DNA of 32,807 nucleotides from DASZIT01 sp052143315. Lineage in GTDB: Bacteria > Actinomycetota > Acidimicrobiia > Acidimicrobiales > RAAP-2. This document shows positions 1 through 6,923 of the stretch, piece by piece (position 1 is the stretch's first letter; each line of letters opens with the position of its first letter). The notes beneath the pieces were generated by a model. That model was given only the letters and a program-made list of their open reading frames with translations. It had not been told where the DNA came from and made no database searches. The translations under genes and the position numbers were made by a program. The DNA lies in assembly GCA_052143315.1 (NCBI GenBank), contig JBKQTE010000015.1:1-32807 (forward strand), written 5' to 3'.

Positions 1-914
1 CTGTCGCCGGGGTGGCCAACTTCACCGGCTGTGCCATCACCAAGGCCGGCACCGGCTACACCCTGGCCGCATCCTCCAACCCGACCCTGACGGCGCCCAC
101 CAACGCCAACTCCTTCAACATCACCGCGTCCACCGTTGGCCCGGGCTTCAACCCCAACGGCTACCGGCTGACGGCCACCGATGGCGGGGTCTTCGACTTC
201 GGGATCCAGTTCGGGGGCTCAACGGCCAACCTGAAGCTCAACGCCCCCATCGTGGGGCTGGCCAACGAGCCAGGACCCTACGGGTACCTGCTGGTGGGCG
301 CCGACGGCGGGGTCTTCAGCTTCGGGGGAGCCCACTTCTACGGCTCGCTCGGGGGCCAGTACCTGGCCTCGCCCATCGTGGGGATCGCCACCACGCCCAG
401 CGGCTTGGGCTACTGGCTGGTGAGCAAGTCGGGCACCACCTACAGCTTCGGTGACGCCCCGGCCCTCGGCTCGGTGAGCAACCTCAACGCGCCGATCGTC
501 GGTATCGCCACGGACCCGAGCGGCCAGGGGGCCTGGCTGGTGGCCGCCGACGGCGGGGTCTTCACGCTCGGCAAGGGCGCACCGTTCCTCGGCTCGCTCG
601 GCGGCACGCGCCTCAACGCACCGATCGTGGGGATCGCGTCGGCACCGAACGGCACGGGCTACGTGCTGGTCGCGGCCGACGGCGGGGTCTTCGCCTTCCC
701 CAATTCGCTCTTCCACGGCTCGGCGGCCAACCTGGACCTGAACGCCCCGATTGTGGGCATCGCCGAGACCAACTCGGGCCAGGGGTACTGGCTGGTCGGC
801 GCCGACGGAGGCGTGTTCACGTATGGCGACGCACCGTTCCTCGGGTCGATGGGAGGGATAAAGCTGAACGGTCCCATGGTCGGCATTCAGCACCTCGGGC
901 CGGCCATCGGCTGA
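1..914 (+). CDS. C-terminal part of secreted Ig-like / DGGVF-repeat surface protein (5' end outside window)
   Basis: The frame is open from base 3, so the GTG at 12 is probably an internal codon and the gene starts upstream of the window. The first ~40 residues (GVANFTGCAITKAGTGYTL and on) read like the end of a bacterial Ig-like domain. Then follow six units of about 40-44 residues, each with a core like GYWLVxADGGVFxFG followed by aPFlGSlGgxxLNAPIVGIA. Exact DNA copies of the DGGVF core occur near 300, 546 and 678, the last two 132 bp apart. Unit 3 (YWLVSKSGTTYSFG) has lost the DGG. The same module ends the S53 peptidase at 15394-18453 and forms the fragment at 21251-21655. Short aromatic/Gly repeats could form beta-propeller blades, which is inference. 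A role at the cell surface is likely; no enzyme domain is visible in this part. Confidence 0.85.
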   Translation, partial: VAGVANFTGCAITKAGTGYTLAASSNPTLTAPTNANSFNITASTVGPGFNPNGYRLTATDGGVFDFGIQFGGSTANLKLNAPIVGLANEPGPYGYLLVGADGGVFSFGGAHFYGSLGGQYLASPIVGIATTPSGLGYWLVSKSGTTYSFGDAPALGSVSNLNAPIVGIATDPSGQGAWLVAADGGVFTLGKGAPFLGSLGGTRLNAPIVGIASAPNGTGYVLVAADGGVFAFPNSLFHGSAANLDLNAPIVGIAETNSGQGYWLVGADGGVFTYGDAPFLGSMGGIKLNGPMVGIQHLGPAIG

Positions 915-921
915 GCAATCT

Positions 922-971
922 GCTCCAGGCACTCGACACCGGGACCGACATCAAGTCGACGATCCTGGAGC
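922..971 (+). terminator. Candidate hairpin downstream of the repeat-protein gene
   Basis: Perfect 8-bp inverted repeat, GCTCCAGG at 922-929 and CCTGGAGC at 964-971, starting 8 bp after the stop codon. The loop is long (34 nt) and no T-run follows, so this is only a possible terminator. Confidence 0.3.
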
Positions 972-1100
972 GTCCCGTGCCGTGCACGACGTGTCCTCAT
1001 GTTTGATTGCGGACAAGCTCGCTCCGGTGTCCACCCCAATCCAAAGGCCTCCGAGGAATCGAGATGCCGCCGAATCTGGGACTTCTGGCGCGGGGAGCGG

Positions 1101-1145
1101 TGGTGGGGATAGCTGGAATCGATCCAGCGACCTCTGCATTGTCGG
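1101..1145 (-). other. tRNA 3'-end-like remnant (possible attachment-site scar)
   Basis: Read on the minus strand this ends in TATCCCCACCA, preceded by a T-arm-like stem GCTGG/CCAGC around the 7-nt loop ATCGATT, a variable-loop-like AGAGGTC and an anticodon-arm-like CCGACAATGCAG. A normal T loop begins TTCGA, so the first base is changed. The sequence further 5' (GGTGAGATGACC) cannot form a D arm or the matching GGGGATA acceptor strand. It is therefore not a complete tRNA. Integrative elements that insert into tRNA genes leave such 3' copies, but no integrase is visible nearby. Confidence 0.45.
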
Positions 1146-1272
1146 TGCGGTCATCTCACCTAGGACGACAGGTCATGGCGGCTCTGGCGGCTCTGGCGGG
1201 ACTGACGACCGGCGCCGGTCCTCCCGGCGTGCAGGCCGAGCTCCGGAGGCCCGTATCCGTTAGGGTCTGGCC

Positions 1273-2142
1273 GTGACCGACCCTGGCCCGATGGACCGTG
1301 ACGTACCGCTCTCGGACCTCCCGCCCGAGGAGAAGGCGAGGCGTGCGGCCAGCTTCGGCGAGGTCGCCTCACACTACGATCGCTACCGCCCCGGACCACC
1401 CCCGGCGGCCATCGACTGGATCCTGCCGACGCGTGTCGCCAGGGTCGTCGACCTCGGGGCCGGGACCGGGGCGCTCACCAGGCTCCTGGTCGACAGGGCC
1501 GAGGAGGTGGTGGCGGTGGAGCCCGACGACCGGATGCGGTCGGTGCTCACCGAGGAGCTCCCGGGCGTCCGGGCCGTGGCGGGCCGGGGCGACTCGATGC
1601 CCCTCCCCGACGGCTGCGTCGACGCCGTGCTGGCCTCGTCGTCGTGGCACTGGATGGACCCGATCCCGACCCTTGACGAGGTGAGCCGGGTCCTCGTACC
1701 GGGCGGGACCCTGGCCGTCCTGTGGTCCGGCCCCGACCCCGAGGGTCGGTTCCTCGTGCAGGCCCGGGCCCTCCTGGACGAGCAGGCTCACCGCCGGGCC
1801 GGGGCCGAGCATCGCCAGGGCGGGGGCGGCTCCGACGAGGGCGATCTCGCCGGCCTCATCATGGGCGACGCCGATCGCCCCACGTCGACCCTCGAGATCC
1901 CCCCCGGAGCCCGCTTCGACCAGCCGGAGCACGAGGTGTTCACCTGGGACGTCGCCCTCGACGCCGACGACCTGATCGGGCTGCTGGGGACCTTCAGCTG
2001 GATCATCACCATGCCCGACGAGACACGTGCCCTCGTGCTCGCCGAGGCCCGCCGGCTCCTCCGGGAGCTCCTCGGAGTCGAGGGCGATGTGACCGTCGAG
2101 GTGGCGTTCCGTTCGGAGGCCTGGCGGACCCGCCGGCGGTGA
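1273..2142 (+). CDS. Class I SAM-dependent methyltransferase
   Basis: 289-aa cytosolic protein predicted to transfer a methyl group from S-adenosylmethionine to an unknown small substrate. Residues ~25-35 (SFGEVASHYDRYRP) are typical of UbiE/Methyltransf_11 relatives. Motif I is VVDLGAGTGALT near residues 57-68, motif II is VVAVEPDDRM with the ribose-binding acidic residue, and the post-motif LASSSWHWM and VLVPGGTLAVLW complete the Rossmann core. The C-terminal ~90 residues are a family-variable cap. The GTG at 1273 is chosen; ATG at 1291 is an alternative seven codons in. It converges with the acetyltransferase gene, with only 5 bp between the stop codons. The substrate cannot be named from sequence. 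Confidence 0.85.
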   Translation: MTDPGPMDRDVPLSDLPPEEKARRAASFGEVASHYDRYRPGPPPAAIDWILPTRVARVVDLGAGTGALTRLLVDRAEEVVAVEPDDRMRSVLTEELPGVRAVAGRGDSMPLPDGCVDAVLASSSWHWMDPIPTLDEVSRVLVPGGTLAVLWSGPDPEGRFLVQARALLDEQAHRRAGAEHRQGGGGSDEGDLAGLIMGDADRPTSTLEIPPGARFDQPEHEVFTWDVALDADDLIGLLGTFSWIITMPDETRALVLAEARRLLRELLGVEGDVTVEVAFRSEAWRTRRR

Positions 2143-2147
2143 CACCG

Positions 2148-2771
2148 TCAGTGCTCGGGGACCCGCGGCTCGCGCCACATACGCCACATCGGCGGTCTGC
2201 CCGCCTTGGAGCGGAGCTCCTCGATCACCTCGAAGCCGAAGCGGGCGTACAGCGGCACGTTTCGGGCCTTGGACGACTCCAGGTACGCCGGCGTGCCCTC
2301 CTCGTCCACCCGGGCGAGCGTGGAGGCCAGCAGGGCCGAGCCGACCCCGGTGCCCTGGAAGCGGGGATCGGTCCCCAGCGTGGCCAGGTACCAGTGGGGC
2401 TCCCTGGGGTGGAGCGAGTCGATCTCCACCAGGAGCTGCATGGCACGGACCATGTTCCGCCCCACCAGGAACGGCGCCGTCGGCAGCAGCTCGAGGAGCT
2501 CCTTCGCCGGGTGGCGCCGCCGGCTCGGCGGTGCCCATACCGCCACCCCGCCCAGCCCCTCGGTGGTGTACACCTCGCCGAGCGGCAGGTACTGGTGACG
2601 GATCTGGGCGGTGAAGAAGGAGTGCAGCCCCCATCGACGTCGCCGGTCGCCACCGAAGACGAAGTTGGAGATCGGGTCGTCGTCGAACGCCCGCACCAGC
2701 AGGTCGGCGGCGGCCGGGAGATCCGCGGCCACCAGCGGCCTGACCACCGGTGGAGTCGGGGTGCCCTTCAC
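2148..2771 (-). CDS. GNAT family N-acetyltransferase
   Basis: About 207 aa. It transfers an acetyl group from acetyl-CoA to an amine of unknown identity. The N-terminal VRPLVAADLPAAADLLVRAF is the usual GNAT beta1-alpha1. The acetyl-CoA-binding motif A reads LGTDPRFQGTGVGSALL (the R/Q-x-x-G-x-G loop), followed by YLESSKARNVPLYARFGFEV, where the Asn and the Tyr-x-x-x-Gly-Phe element are the conserved motif B. The overall pattern resembles the actinobacterial puromycin-acetyltransferase-like branch. I chose GTG at 2771 because the longer frame upstream is out-of-phase reading through the YqgE gene. It lies 32 bp downstream of the YqgE stop, so the two are probably co-transcribed. Confidence 0.85.
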   Translation of the reverse strand: MKGTPTPPVVRPLVAADLPAAADLLVRAFDDDPISNFVFGGDRRRRWGLHSFFTAQIRHQYLPLGEVYTTEGLGGVAVWAPPSRRRHPAKELLELLPTAPFLVGRNMVRAMQLLVEIDSLHPREPHWYLATLGTDPRFQGTGVGSALLASTLARVDEEGTPAYLESSKARNVPLYARFGFEVIEELRSKAGRPPMWRMWREPRVPEH

Positions 2772-2803
2772 AAGGGGATGGTAGCCGTGCCCGCCGGCCG
2801 GGA

Positions 2804-3442
2804 TCAGTTGGCGCCCGGGTCGAGCGGGTAGCCGGACATCACGGCCAGGGAGCCCCCCTGGCGCCGGAGGACCCGACGCCACAGCCCCTCCGGATCGGCG
2901 GACACCGGGTCGCGGGCCTCGGCCGGCACCACGAACCACGACCCCTCGTCGATCTCGCCCTCGAGCTGACCGGGGCCCCATCCGGCGTAGCCCGAGAAGA
3001 GCCGGAGGCCGATGACCGGGTCGGCCACCGGGGCCGGGCCGGCGGCGAGGTCGAGGGTCCCGACCGGCTGGGCGTCGTCGATGAGGAGGGTCCACCCGGC
3101 CGGAAGGGTCGAGCCGGGCTCGCCGTCGACCGCGGTGCCGGCCCGCAAGCGGGCCAGGCCGATCACCGCGTTGCGGGCCACCGGCCCCCCGGTGAAGAGC
3201 TCGGCGGGCGGGGTGGCCAGAGCGTGCCACTGGGGGAGGACCTCGTCGACGGGCACGCCGCCGGGGTGGTCCAACACCACCCCGAGGGCACCGTGGTCGC
3301 CGTGGTCGAGGACGAGGACGGTCCGTCGGACGAAGTTGGGATCCGCCAGGCGCGGGTTGGCCACCAGCAGGTGGGCGGTCAGGACGTCGGGGGGCGGCGC
3401 CCCTCCGAAGGGGTCGGGCGTCTGGTGCGGGTCGAACACCAC
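2804..3442 (-). CDS. YqgE/AlgH family protein (DUF179)
   Basis: About 212 aa. Family features are visible: an early LTAHLLVANPRLADPNFVRR, then VVLVLDH-type GDHGALGVVLDHP, ELFTGGPVARNAVIGL in the middle and LRLFSGYAGWGPGQLEGEI, where the SGYAGWGPGQLE element is the family hallmark. Length is close to the usual ~190 aa. The molecular function is unknown even in well-studied bacteria; AlgH in Pseudomonas was linked to regulation. Start is GTG at 3442 or 3439 (two in a row); an AGGGGG sits very close upstream. It is divergent from the crotonase gene with a short ~66-bp shared upstream region. Confidence 0.88.
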   Translation of the reverse strand: MVFDPHQTPDPFGGAPPPDVLTAHLLVANPRLADPNFVRRTVLVLDHGDHGALGVVLDHPGGVPVDEVLPQWHALATPPAELFTGGPVARNAVIGLARLRAGTAVDGEPGSTLPAGWTLLIDDAQPVGTLDLAAGPAPVADPVIGLRLFSGYAGWGPGQLEGEIDEGSWFVVPAEARDPVSADPEGLWRRVLRRQGGSLAVMSGYPLDPGAN

Positions 3443-3508
3443 CCCCTGATCATGGCGCAGCACCGGACGGGAGTGGCGCCGGACGGCCGGTTCGGTGAGG
3501 CTGGGCGG

Positions 3509-4309
3509 ATGCCACTCGTCACCGTCGACCCGGCCGGAGCCGCGGTCCGCACCGTCACCCTCAACCATCCGGAGCGATTGAACTCGATGTCCTTCGCCCT
3601 GGTGACCGAGTTGTACGCCGCCCTGGAGGAGGTGTCCACCGACAACGGGTGCCGGGTGGTGGTGCTGGCCGGCGCCGGCCGGGCGTTCTGCTCGGGCCTC
3701 GAGCTCGAGCACGCCGGGCTGCCACCCGGCACCGACGGGCTCGGTCGCCACCGCCTGGGACTGCGAGCCATGGAGTTCATGGGAGGCATCGTGCCGGCCA
3801 TGCGGGCCATCCCCCAGCCGATCATCGCCGCCGTCAGGGGACCCGCCTACGGCGGCGGCATGTGCCTGTCGCTGGGGGCCGACATCCGCCTGGCCGGGAC
3901 GTCGGCGGTCTTCTGTGCCGCCGGCATCAACAACGGGCTGACCGGGGCGGAGCTGGGCGTCACCTGGCTGCTCCCCCGGGCGGTGGGCACCTCCAACTCG
4001 TCCGAGATCCTCCTGACCGGCAAGAAGGTCGATGCCCACGAGGCCCTGCGGATCGGGCTGGTCTCGCGTGTGGTCGCCGATGACCGGGTGGTCGACGAGG
4101 CGGTGGCCATGGCCGAGGGCATCTGCGCCTTCAGCCCCTTCGGGGTGGCGCTGACCAAGGAGACGATCTGGGCCTCGCTGGAGGTGGGCAGCCTGCAGGC
4201 GGCGGTGGCCCTGGAGAACCGCACCCAGCTGCTGGCCGGGCACACCGGGAACCTGACCGAGGCCTCGGCGGCCTTCCGCCAGAAGCGGCCGCCGGTCTAC
4301 ACCGAGTAG
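3509..4309 (+). CDS. Crotonase (enoyl-CoA hydratase/isomerase) superfamily protein
   Basis: 266 aa, soluble, acting on an acyl-CoA thioester. Residues 15-28 (TVTLNHPERLNSMS) are the CoA-binding start. The oxyanion-hole peptides are AFCSGLELE (~60-67) and GPAYGGGMCLSLGADIRLA (111-129). By my alignment, the two glutamates used by classical hydratases (in GGCELA and QPEI) are Cys119 and Gly139 here; a different acid, Glu148 in TGAELGVTWLLPR, is present. It may therefore be an isomerase or other crotonase-fold enzyme rather than a true hydratase. The ATG at 3509 gives the normal family start (a short beta strand, then TLNHPE). A small Cys-motif gene follows after 8 bp. Confidence 0.88.
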   Translation: MPLVTVDPAGAAVRTVTLNHPERLNSMSFALVTELYAALEEVSTDNGCRVVVLAGAGRAFCSGLELEHAGLPPGTDGLGRHRLGLRAMEFMGGIVPAMRAIPQPIIAAVRGPAYGGGMCLSLGADIRLAGTSAVFCAAGINNGLTGAELGVTWLLPRAVGTSNSSEILLTGKKVDAHEALRIGLVSRVVADDRVVDEAVAMAEGICAFSPFGVALTKETIWASLEVGSLQAAVALENRTQLLAGHTGNLTEASAAFRQKRPPVYTE

Positions 4310-4317
4310 GGACAGCG

Positions 4318-4548
4318 ATGGCCAAGGCCCGGAGAGGCCGGAAGCGTCCGGGGTCGTCGACCGGGCTCCCGGACGGCGGGGCGAGAAGGGAGCACTGGCG
4401 CGCCGACGGCATGCCCAAGACCCGTTTCGCCCGGGCCGACGACGCCAACCGGGCCTCGCTCCGCCTCCGGCTGGAGGAGGGCGCCGACCTCGACCCCTAC
4501 CCGTGCGAGTACTGCGGTGGCTGGCACCTGGGCAACCGGCGACGTTGA
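4318..4548 (+). CDS. Small basic protein with C-terminal CxxC-GGWHLG zinc-type motif
   Basis: 76 aa, not assigned to a named family. The N-terminal half is very rich in Lys/Arg (AKARRGRKRPG), the middle is ARADDANRASLRLRL, and the C-terminus is YPCEYCGGWHLGNRRR. A Cys-x-x-Cys followed by Trp-His resembles short zinc-knuckle tails seen in small actinobacterial and phage proteins. That resemblance is from memory, not a search. An AGGGACAG ribosome-binding sequence precedes the ATG and the gene follows the crotonase stop by 8 bp, so it is probably translated from the same message. Its last codons overlap the -35 element proposed for the tetR gene. Function unknown; nucleic-acid binding is possible. 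Confidence 0.7.
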   Translation: MAKARRGRKRPGSSTGLPDGGARREHWRADGMPKTRFARADDANRASLRLRLEEGADLDPYPCEYCGGWHLGNRRR

Positions 4549-4572
4549 CCGCTACGAGCCTCGAACTATACC
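4545..4572 (+). promoter_or_regulatory. Predicted promoter of the tetR-MFS operon
   Basis: TTGACC at 4545-4550 and TATACC at 4567-4572, separated by 16 bp, resemble -35 and -10 elements. The -10 lies inside the palindrome at 4564-4589, so a bound repressor would block it. The start would fall about 16 nt before the ATG at 4595. Confidence 0.5.
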
Positions 4573-4589
4573 GTCCAGACGGTATAGTT
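4564..4589. promoter_or_regulatory. Palindromic TetR-type operator
   Basis: Perfect inverted repeat with 12-bp arms (AACTATACCGTC / GACGGTATAGTT) around a central CA, ending 5 bp before the start codon of a TetR regulator. The arms are AT-richer than the surroundings. Size, symmetry and position fit autoregulation by the adjacent TetR protein. Confidence 0.85.
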
Positions 4590-4594
4590 ATGGG

Positions 4595-5146
4595 ATGTCC
4601 AAGGGCTCCGACACCAGACGTCGCATCATCGATGCCGCCGAGGAGGTCGTGCTCCGGGACGGGGTGGGCCGGCTCACCCTCGATGCCGCCGCCGCCGAGG
4701 CCGGCCTCAGCAAGGGTGGGGTGCTCTACCACTTCGCCTCCCGGGACGCCCTGGTGGCCGGCATGGTCGACCGGATCGTCGACGAGTTCGATGGCGACCT
4801 GGCCGAAAAGATGGGCGACGCCACCTCCCCGGGGGCGTTCACCCGTGCCTACATCCGCTCGACGCTGGAGCCCGGCCGGGCCGAGCGCACCCGTGAGGAC
4901 CGCCTGGGGGCCGCCCTCATCGCCGCAGTGGCGGCCCAGCCCGAGCTGATCCGGCCGCTCCAGCGGGCCTTCGACCGGTGGCAGGCTCGCATCGAGGCCG
5001 ACGGGATCGACCCGGCCCGGGCCACCCTGCTGCGGCTGGCCGCCGACGGCCTGTGGCTGAGCCAGCTGTTCGGCCTGGCCGCTCCCCCGGCGGACCTGCG
5101 CGCCAGGCTGGGCGCCGAGCTCGAGCGGATGGTGAACGGGCGGTGA
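4595..5146 (+). CDS. TetR/AcrR family transcriptional regulator
   Basis: 183 aa. The N-terminal DNA-binding domain spans ~residues 6-52: TRRRIIDAAEEVVLRDGVGRLTLDAAAAEAGLSKGGVLYHF, the classical TetR helix-turn-helix with the GVLYHFASRDAL ending. The C-terminal ~130 residues form the ligand-binding/dimer domain, rich in Ala and Leu (DGLWLSQLFGL), similar to the TetR_C domain of YcdC-like regulators. ATG at 4595 is chosen because it follows the palindromic operator directly; the upstream in-frame extension would run through it. The stop overlaps the transporter start (GTGA), so repressor and pump are translationally coupled. The inducer is unknown; a drug or other hydrophobic compound exported by the pump is the usual arrangement. 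Confidence 0.93.
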   Translation: MSKGSDTRRRIIDAAEEVVLRDGVGRLTLDAAAAEAGLSKGGVLYHFASRDALVAGMVDRIVDEFDGDLAEKMGDATSPGAFTRAYIRSTLEPGRAERTREDRLGAALIAAVAAQPELIRPLQRAFDRWQARIEADGIDPARATLLRLAADGLWLSQLFGLAAPPADLRARLGAELERMVNGR

Positions 5147-6390
5147 CGGCCGAGCACACCACCTCCACCGCCGGGCCCACCCCGGCCGGGCCCACCCCGG
5201 CCCAGGCCGACCGCCTGGTGCGGAGCTTGAGCACCACGGTGTTCCTCCAGTGGTTCGGCGCCAGCGCCATCATCCCCATGCTGCCCGAGTACATCCGCCA
5301 ACGGGGCGGCTCCGACGGGCTGGCCGGGGTGGTCATGGCCGCCTTCTTCGCCGCCGGCGTGCTCTCCCAGTACCCGGTCGGCCGCCTGGCCGACCGGATC
5401 GGCCGGCGGCCGGTGCTCCTCGGTGGCCTCTTCCTCTACGGCATCGCCAGCTTGGCCTTCCTGGCCCCGGTGGGACCGGTGGCCGACATCGGCCTGCGGG
5501 CCGTGCAGGGCGTCGGGGCGGGGGCGGCCGAGGTGGCGGCCCTGGCCATGGTGTCCGGGGCGGTGGCGGCCGGCCGGCGGGGCAAGGCCTTCGCCTCCAT
5601 CTACGGCGGCCAGCTGGCCGGGATGGCGGTCGGCCCGCTGGTCGGCAGCATCCTCGGCGTCGACCTGATGTGGATCGTCTTCCTCGCCGCCGGGGTCGCC
5701 TCGTTCGCGGCCTGCATCCCGGCCTACGTGGTGACCGAGAACCAGGGGGCGGTGGCCCGGCCGGCCGGGGCCGTCCGGGAGCCGCTCGGGCGGATCCGCC
5801 TCCGGCCCGCCCTGACCGGGTCGTTGCTGAGCGCGGTGGCCCTCGGCCTGACCTTCGGGGTCTACGAGATCTGCTGGACCCTGCTCCTCCGGTTACGGGG
5901 TGCCTCGGGCTGGGAGATCGGGCTGTCGTGGACGTTCTTCGCCGTCCCGTTCGTCCTGATGACCAAGCCCAGTGGCTGGCTGACCGACCACGTGGACCGG
6001 CGCCGCCTGGTGGTCGGCGGGCTGACCGTCTCCGCCTCCATGTGCGCCGCCTACCCGTTCATCCGCAGCGTCCCCGCCCTGATGACCCTGGGGGGCCTGG
6101 AGGCGGTGGCCGTCGCCCTGGTGCTGCCGGCCGCCCAGTCCATGCTGGTGCAGACGTCGGGTCCGTCCGAGTTCGGTCGCGTCCAGGGACTGTTCTCCAC
6201 CAGCCAGACGGCGGCCACCGCGGTGTCGGCGGCGGCCGGCGGAGCCCTGTTCGGCCTGGCCACCTGGGCCCCGTTCGTGGTCATGGCGTCGGCCGGGATG
6301 ATGGTCGTGGTGGTCATCGCCGTGGCGTGGCGCACCGTGACCGGGACGGTGGTCGACGCCGTCCGCCACACCGGCGACAGCGCCGGATGA
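5143..6390 (+). CDS. MFS efflux transporter
   Basis: 415-aa inner-membrane protein of the major facilitator superfamily, predicted 12 membrane helices. Motif A between helices 2 and 3 is GRLADRIGRRPV (~residues 80-90), and the second half repeats a shorter version (SGWLTDHVDRRRLVVGG). The hydrophilic N-terminus has a GPTPA duplication encoded by a 15-bp tandem repeat at 5173-5202. GTG at 5143 overlaps the tetR stop by four bases. The neighbouring TetR regulator with its operator suggests proton-driven export of a toxic compound; the substrate cannot be read from the sequence. The gene is followed by a GC hairpin at 6401-6427. Confidence 0.93.
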   Translation: MTAEHTTSTAGPTPAGPTPAQADRLVRSLSTTVFLQWFGASAIIPMLPEYIRQRGGSDGLAGVVMAAFFAAGVLSQYPVGRLADRIGRRPVLLGGLFLYGIASLAFLAPVGPVADIGLRAVQGVGAGAAEVAALAMVSGAVAAGRRGKAFASIYGGQLAGMAVGPLVGSILGVDLMWIVFLAAGVASFAACIPAYVVTENQGAVARPAGAVREPLGRIRLRPALTGSLLSAVALGLTFGVYEICWTLLLRLRGASGWEIGLSWTFFAVPFVLMTKPSGWLTDHVDRRRLVVGGLTVSASMCAAYPFIRSVPALMTLGGLEAVAVALVLPAAQSMLVQTSGPSEFGRVQGLFSTSQTAATAVSAAAGGALFGLATWAPFVVMASAGMMVVVVIAVAWRTVTGTVVDAVRHTGDSAG

Positions 6391-6400
6391 TGCCAGGGGA

Positions 6401-6427
6401 CCGCCGGGTGCCCCGACGTCCCGGCGG
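6401..6427. terminator. GC-rich hairpin between convergent genes
   Basis: CCGCCGGG (6401-6408) and CCCGGCGG (6420-6427) form a perfect 8-bp stem with an 11-nt loop, exactly between the stops of the MFS gene (6390) and the leftward gene ending at 6429. It could end transcription from both sides, although there is no T-run. Confidence 0.5.
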
Positions 6428-6428
6428 C

Positions 6429-6923
6429 TCACCGCCCCCCTCCCGAGCCCCCGTGGAACGACCCCGACCACCGGCCGGTGACCGGCACCGCGCACACCAC
6501 CGTGGCCGCACGGACCAACCAGTCCACCGTCACCGCGTCGTCGGCGTCGGCGGGGACCAGGGCCACCAGCCCACGACGGGGATGGTCCTGGGTCACCCGC
6601 CAGCCGTCGGGCATCGCCAGGCCGAGCTCGCGCAGCCTCGCCACCACCTGGGGCCCCGAGCTGTGCTGCAGCCCGACGGTGGTCCGTTTCACCGTGCCGT
6701 CGGCGCTGCGCTTCCCCGGCACCCAGGTGACGGTGGGGATCTTGTGGGCGGAGCCGCCGAAGATGGCGAACGGGCCCGGCGGATCGGGCTGGTGCTGGTG
6801 CTCGACGATCGGCCGCAGGTTCACCCATCCCGCCCCGGTGGCGGCCATGGCGGACATCCGGGCCAGTAGCTCGTCGTACTGGCCGGGGACGAACTCGACC
6901 TGTTCCGGTCGGACGCGCGTCAC
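6429..6923 (-). CDS. Uncharacterised actinobacterial protein
   Basis: 164 aa, soluble, no signal peptide or membrane helix. I do not recognise a named domain. Visible features: an N-terminal RPEQVEFVPGQYDELLARMSAMAATGAGWVN, a Pro-rich linker, then FAIFGGSAHKIPTVTWVPG with QHSSGPQVVARLRELG and a C-terminal DDAVTVDWLVRAA. The segment 'G..vGLqH..G..v..rL...G' repeats the sense of a small alpha/beta protein. GTG at 6923 overlaps the stop of the LLM oxidoreductase by four bases, so it is translationally coupled and probably serves the same pathway. Coding is supported by this coupling, by typical third-position GC bias and by the open length. Confidence 0.75.
   Translation of the reverse strand: MTRVRPEQVEFVPGQYDELLARMSAMAATGAGWVNLRPIVEHQHQPDPPGPFAIFGGSAHKIPTVTWVPGKRSADGTVKRTTVGLQHSSGPQVVARLRELGLAMPDGWRVTQDHPRRGLVALVPADADDAVTVDWLVRAATVVCAVPVTGRWSGSFHGGSGGGR

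Larger units (their letters stand above)
915..1272. other. 358-bp gene-free gap
   Basis: It contains the hairpin at 922-971 and a tRNA 3'-end-like remnant at 1101-1145. The short reading frames across it on both strands show no recognisable domain, ribosome binding site or typical codon bias, and I regard them as non-coding. Confidence 0.6.

Noticed and set aside
1101..1170. Complete tRNA-Val(GAC)
   Set aside because: The anticodon-arm-like part has a mismatch and no D arm or matching acceptor strand exists upstream.
1369..2634. Long minus-strand frame of 421 codons
   Set aside because: It runs antisense through the methyltransferase and then out of phase with the acetyltransferase; composition is Arg/Gly/Pro-rich as expected for a shadow frame of GC-rich DNA.
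2750..3508. Upstream extension of the crotonase frame (another ~250 codons)
   Set aside because: It is antisense to the YqgE gene and shows no domain; the crotonase fold starts normally at the ATG at 3509.
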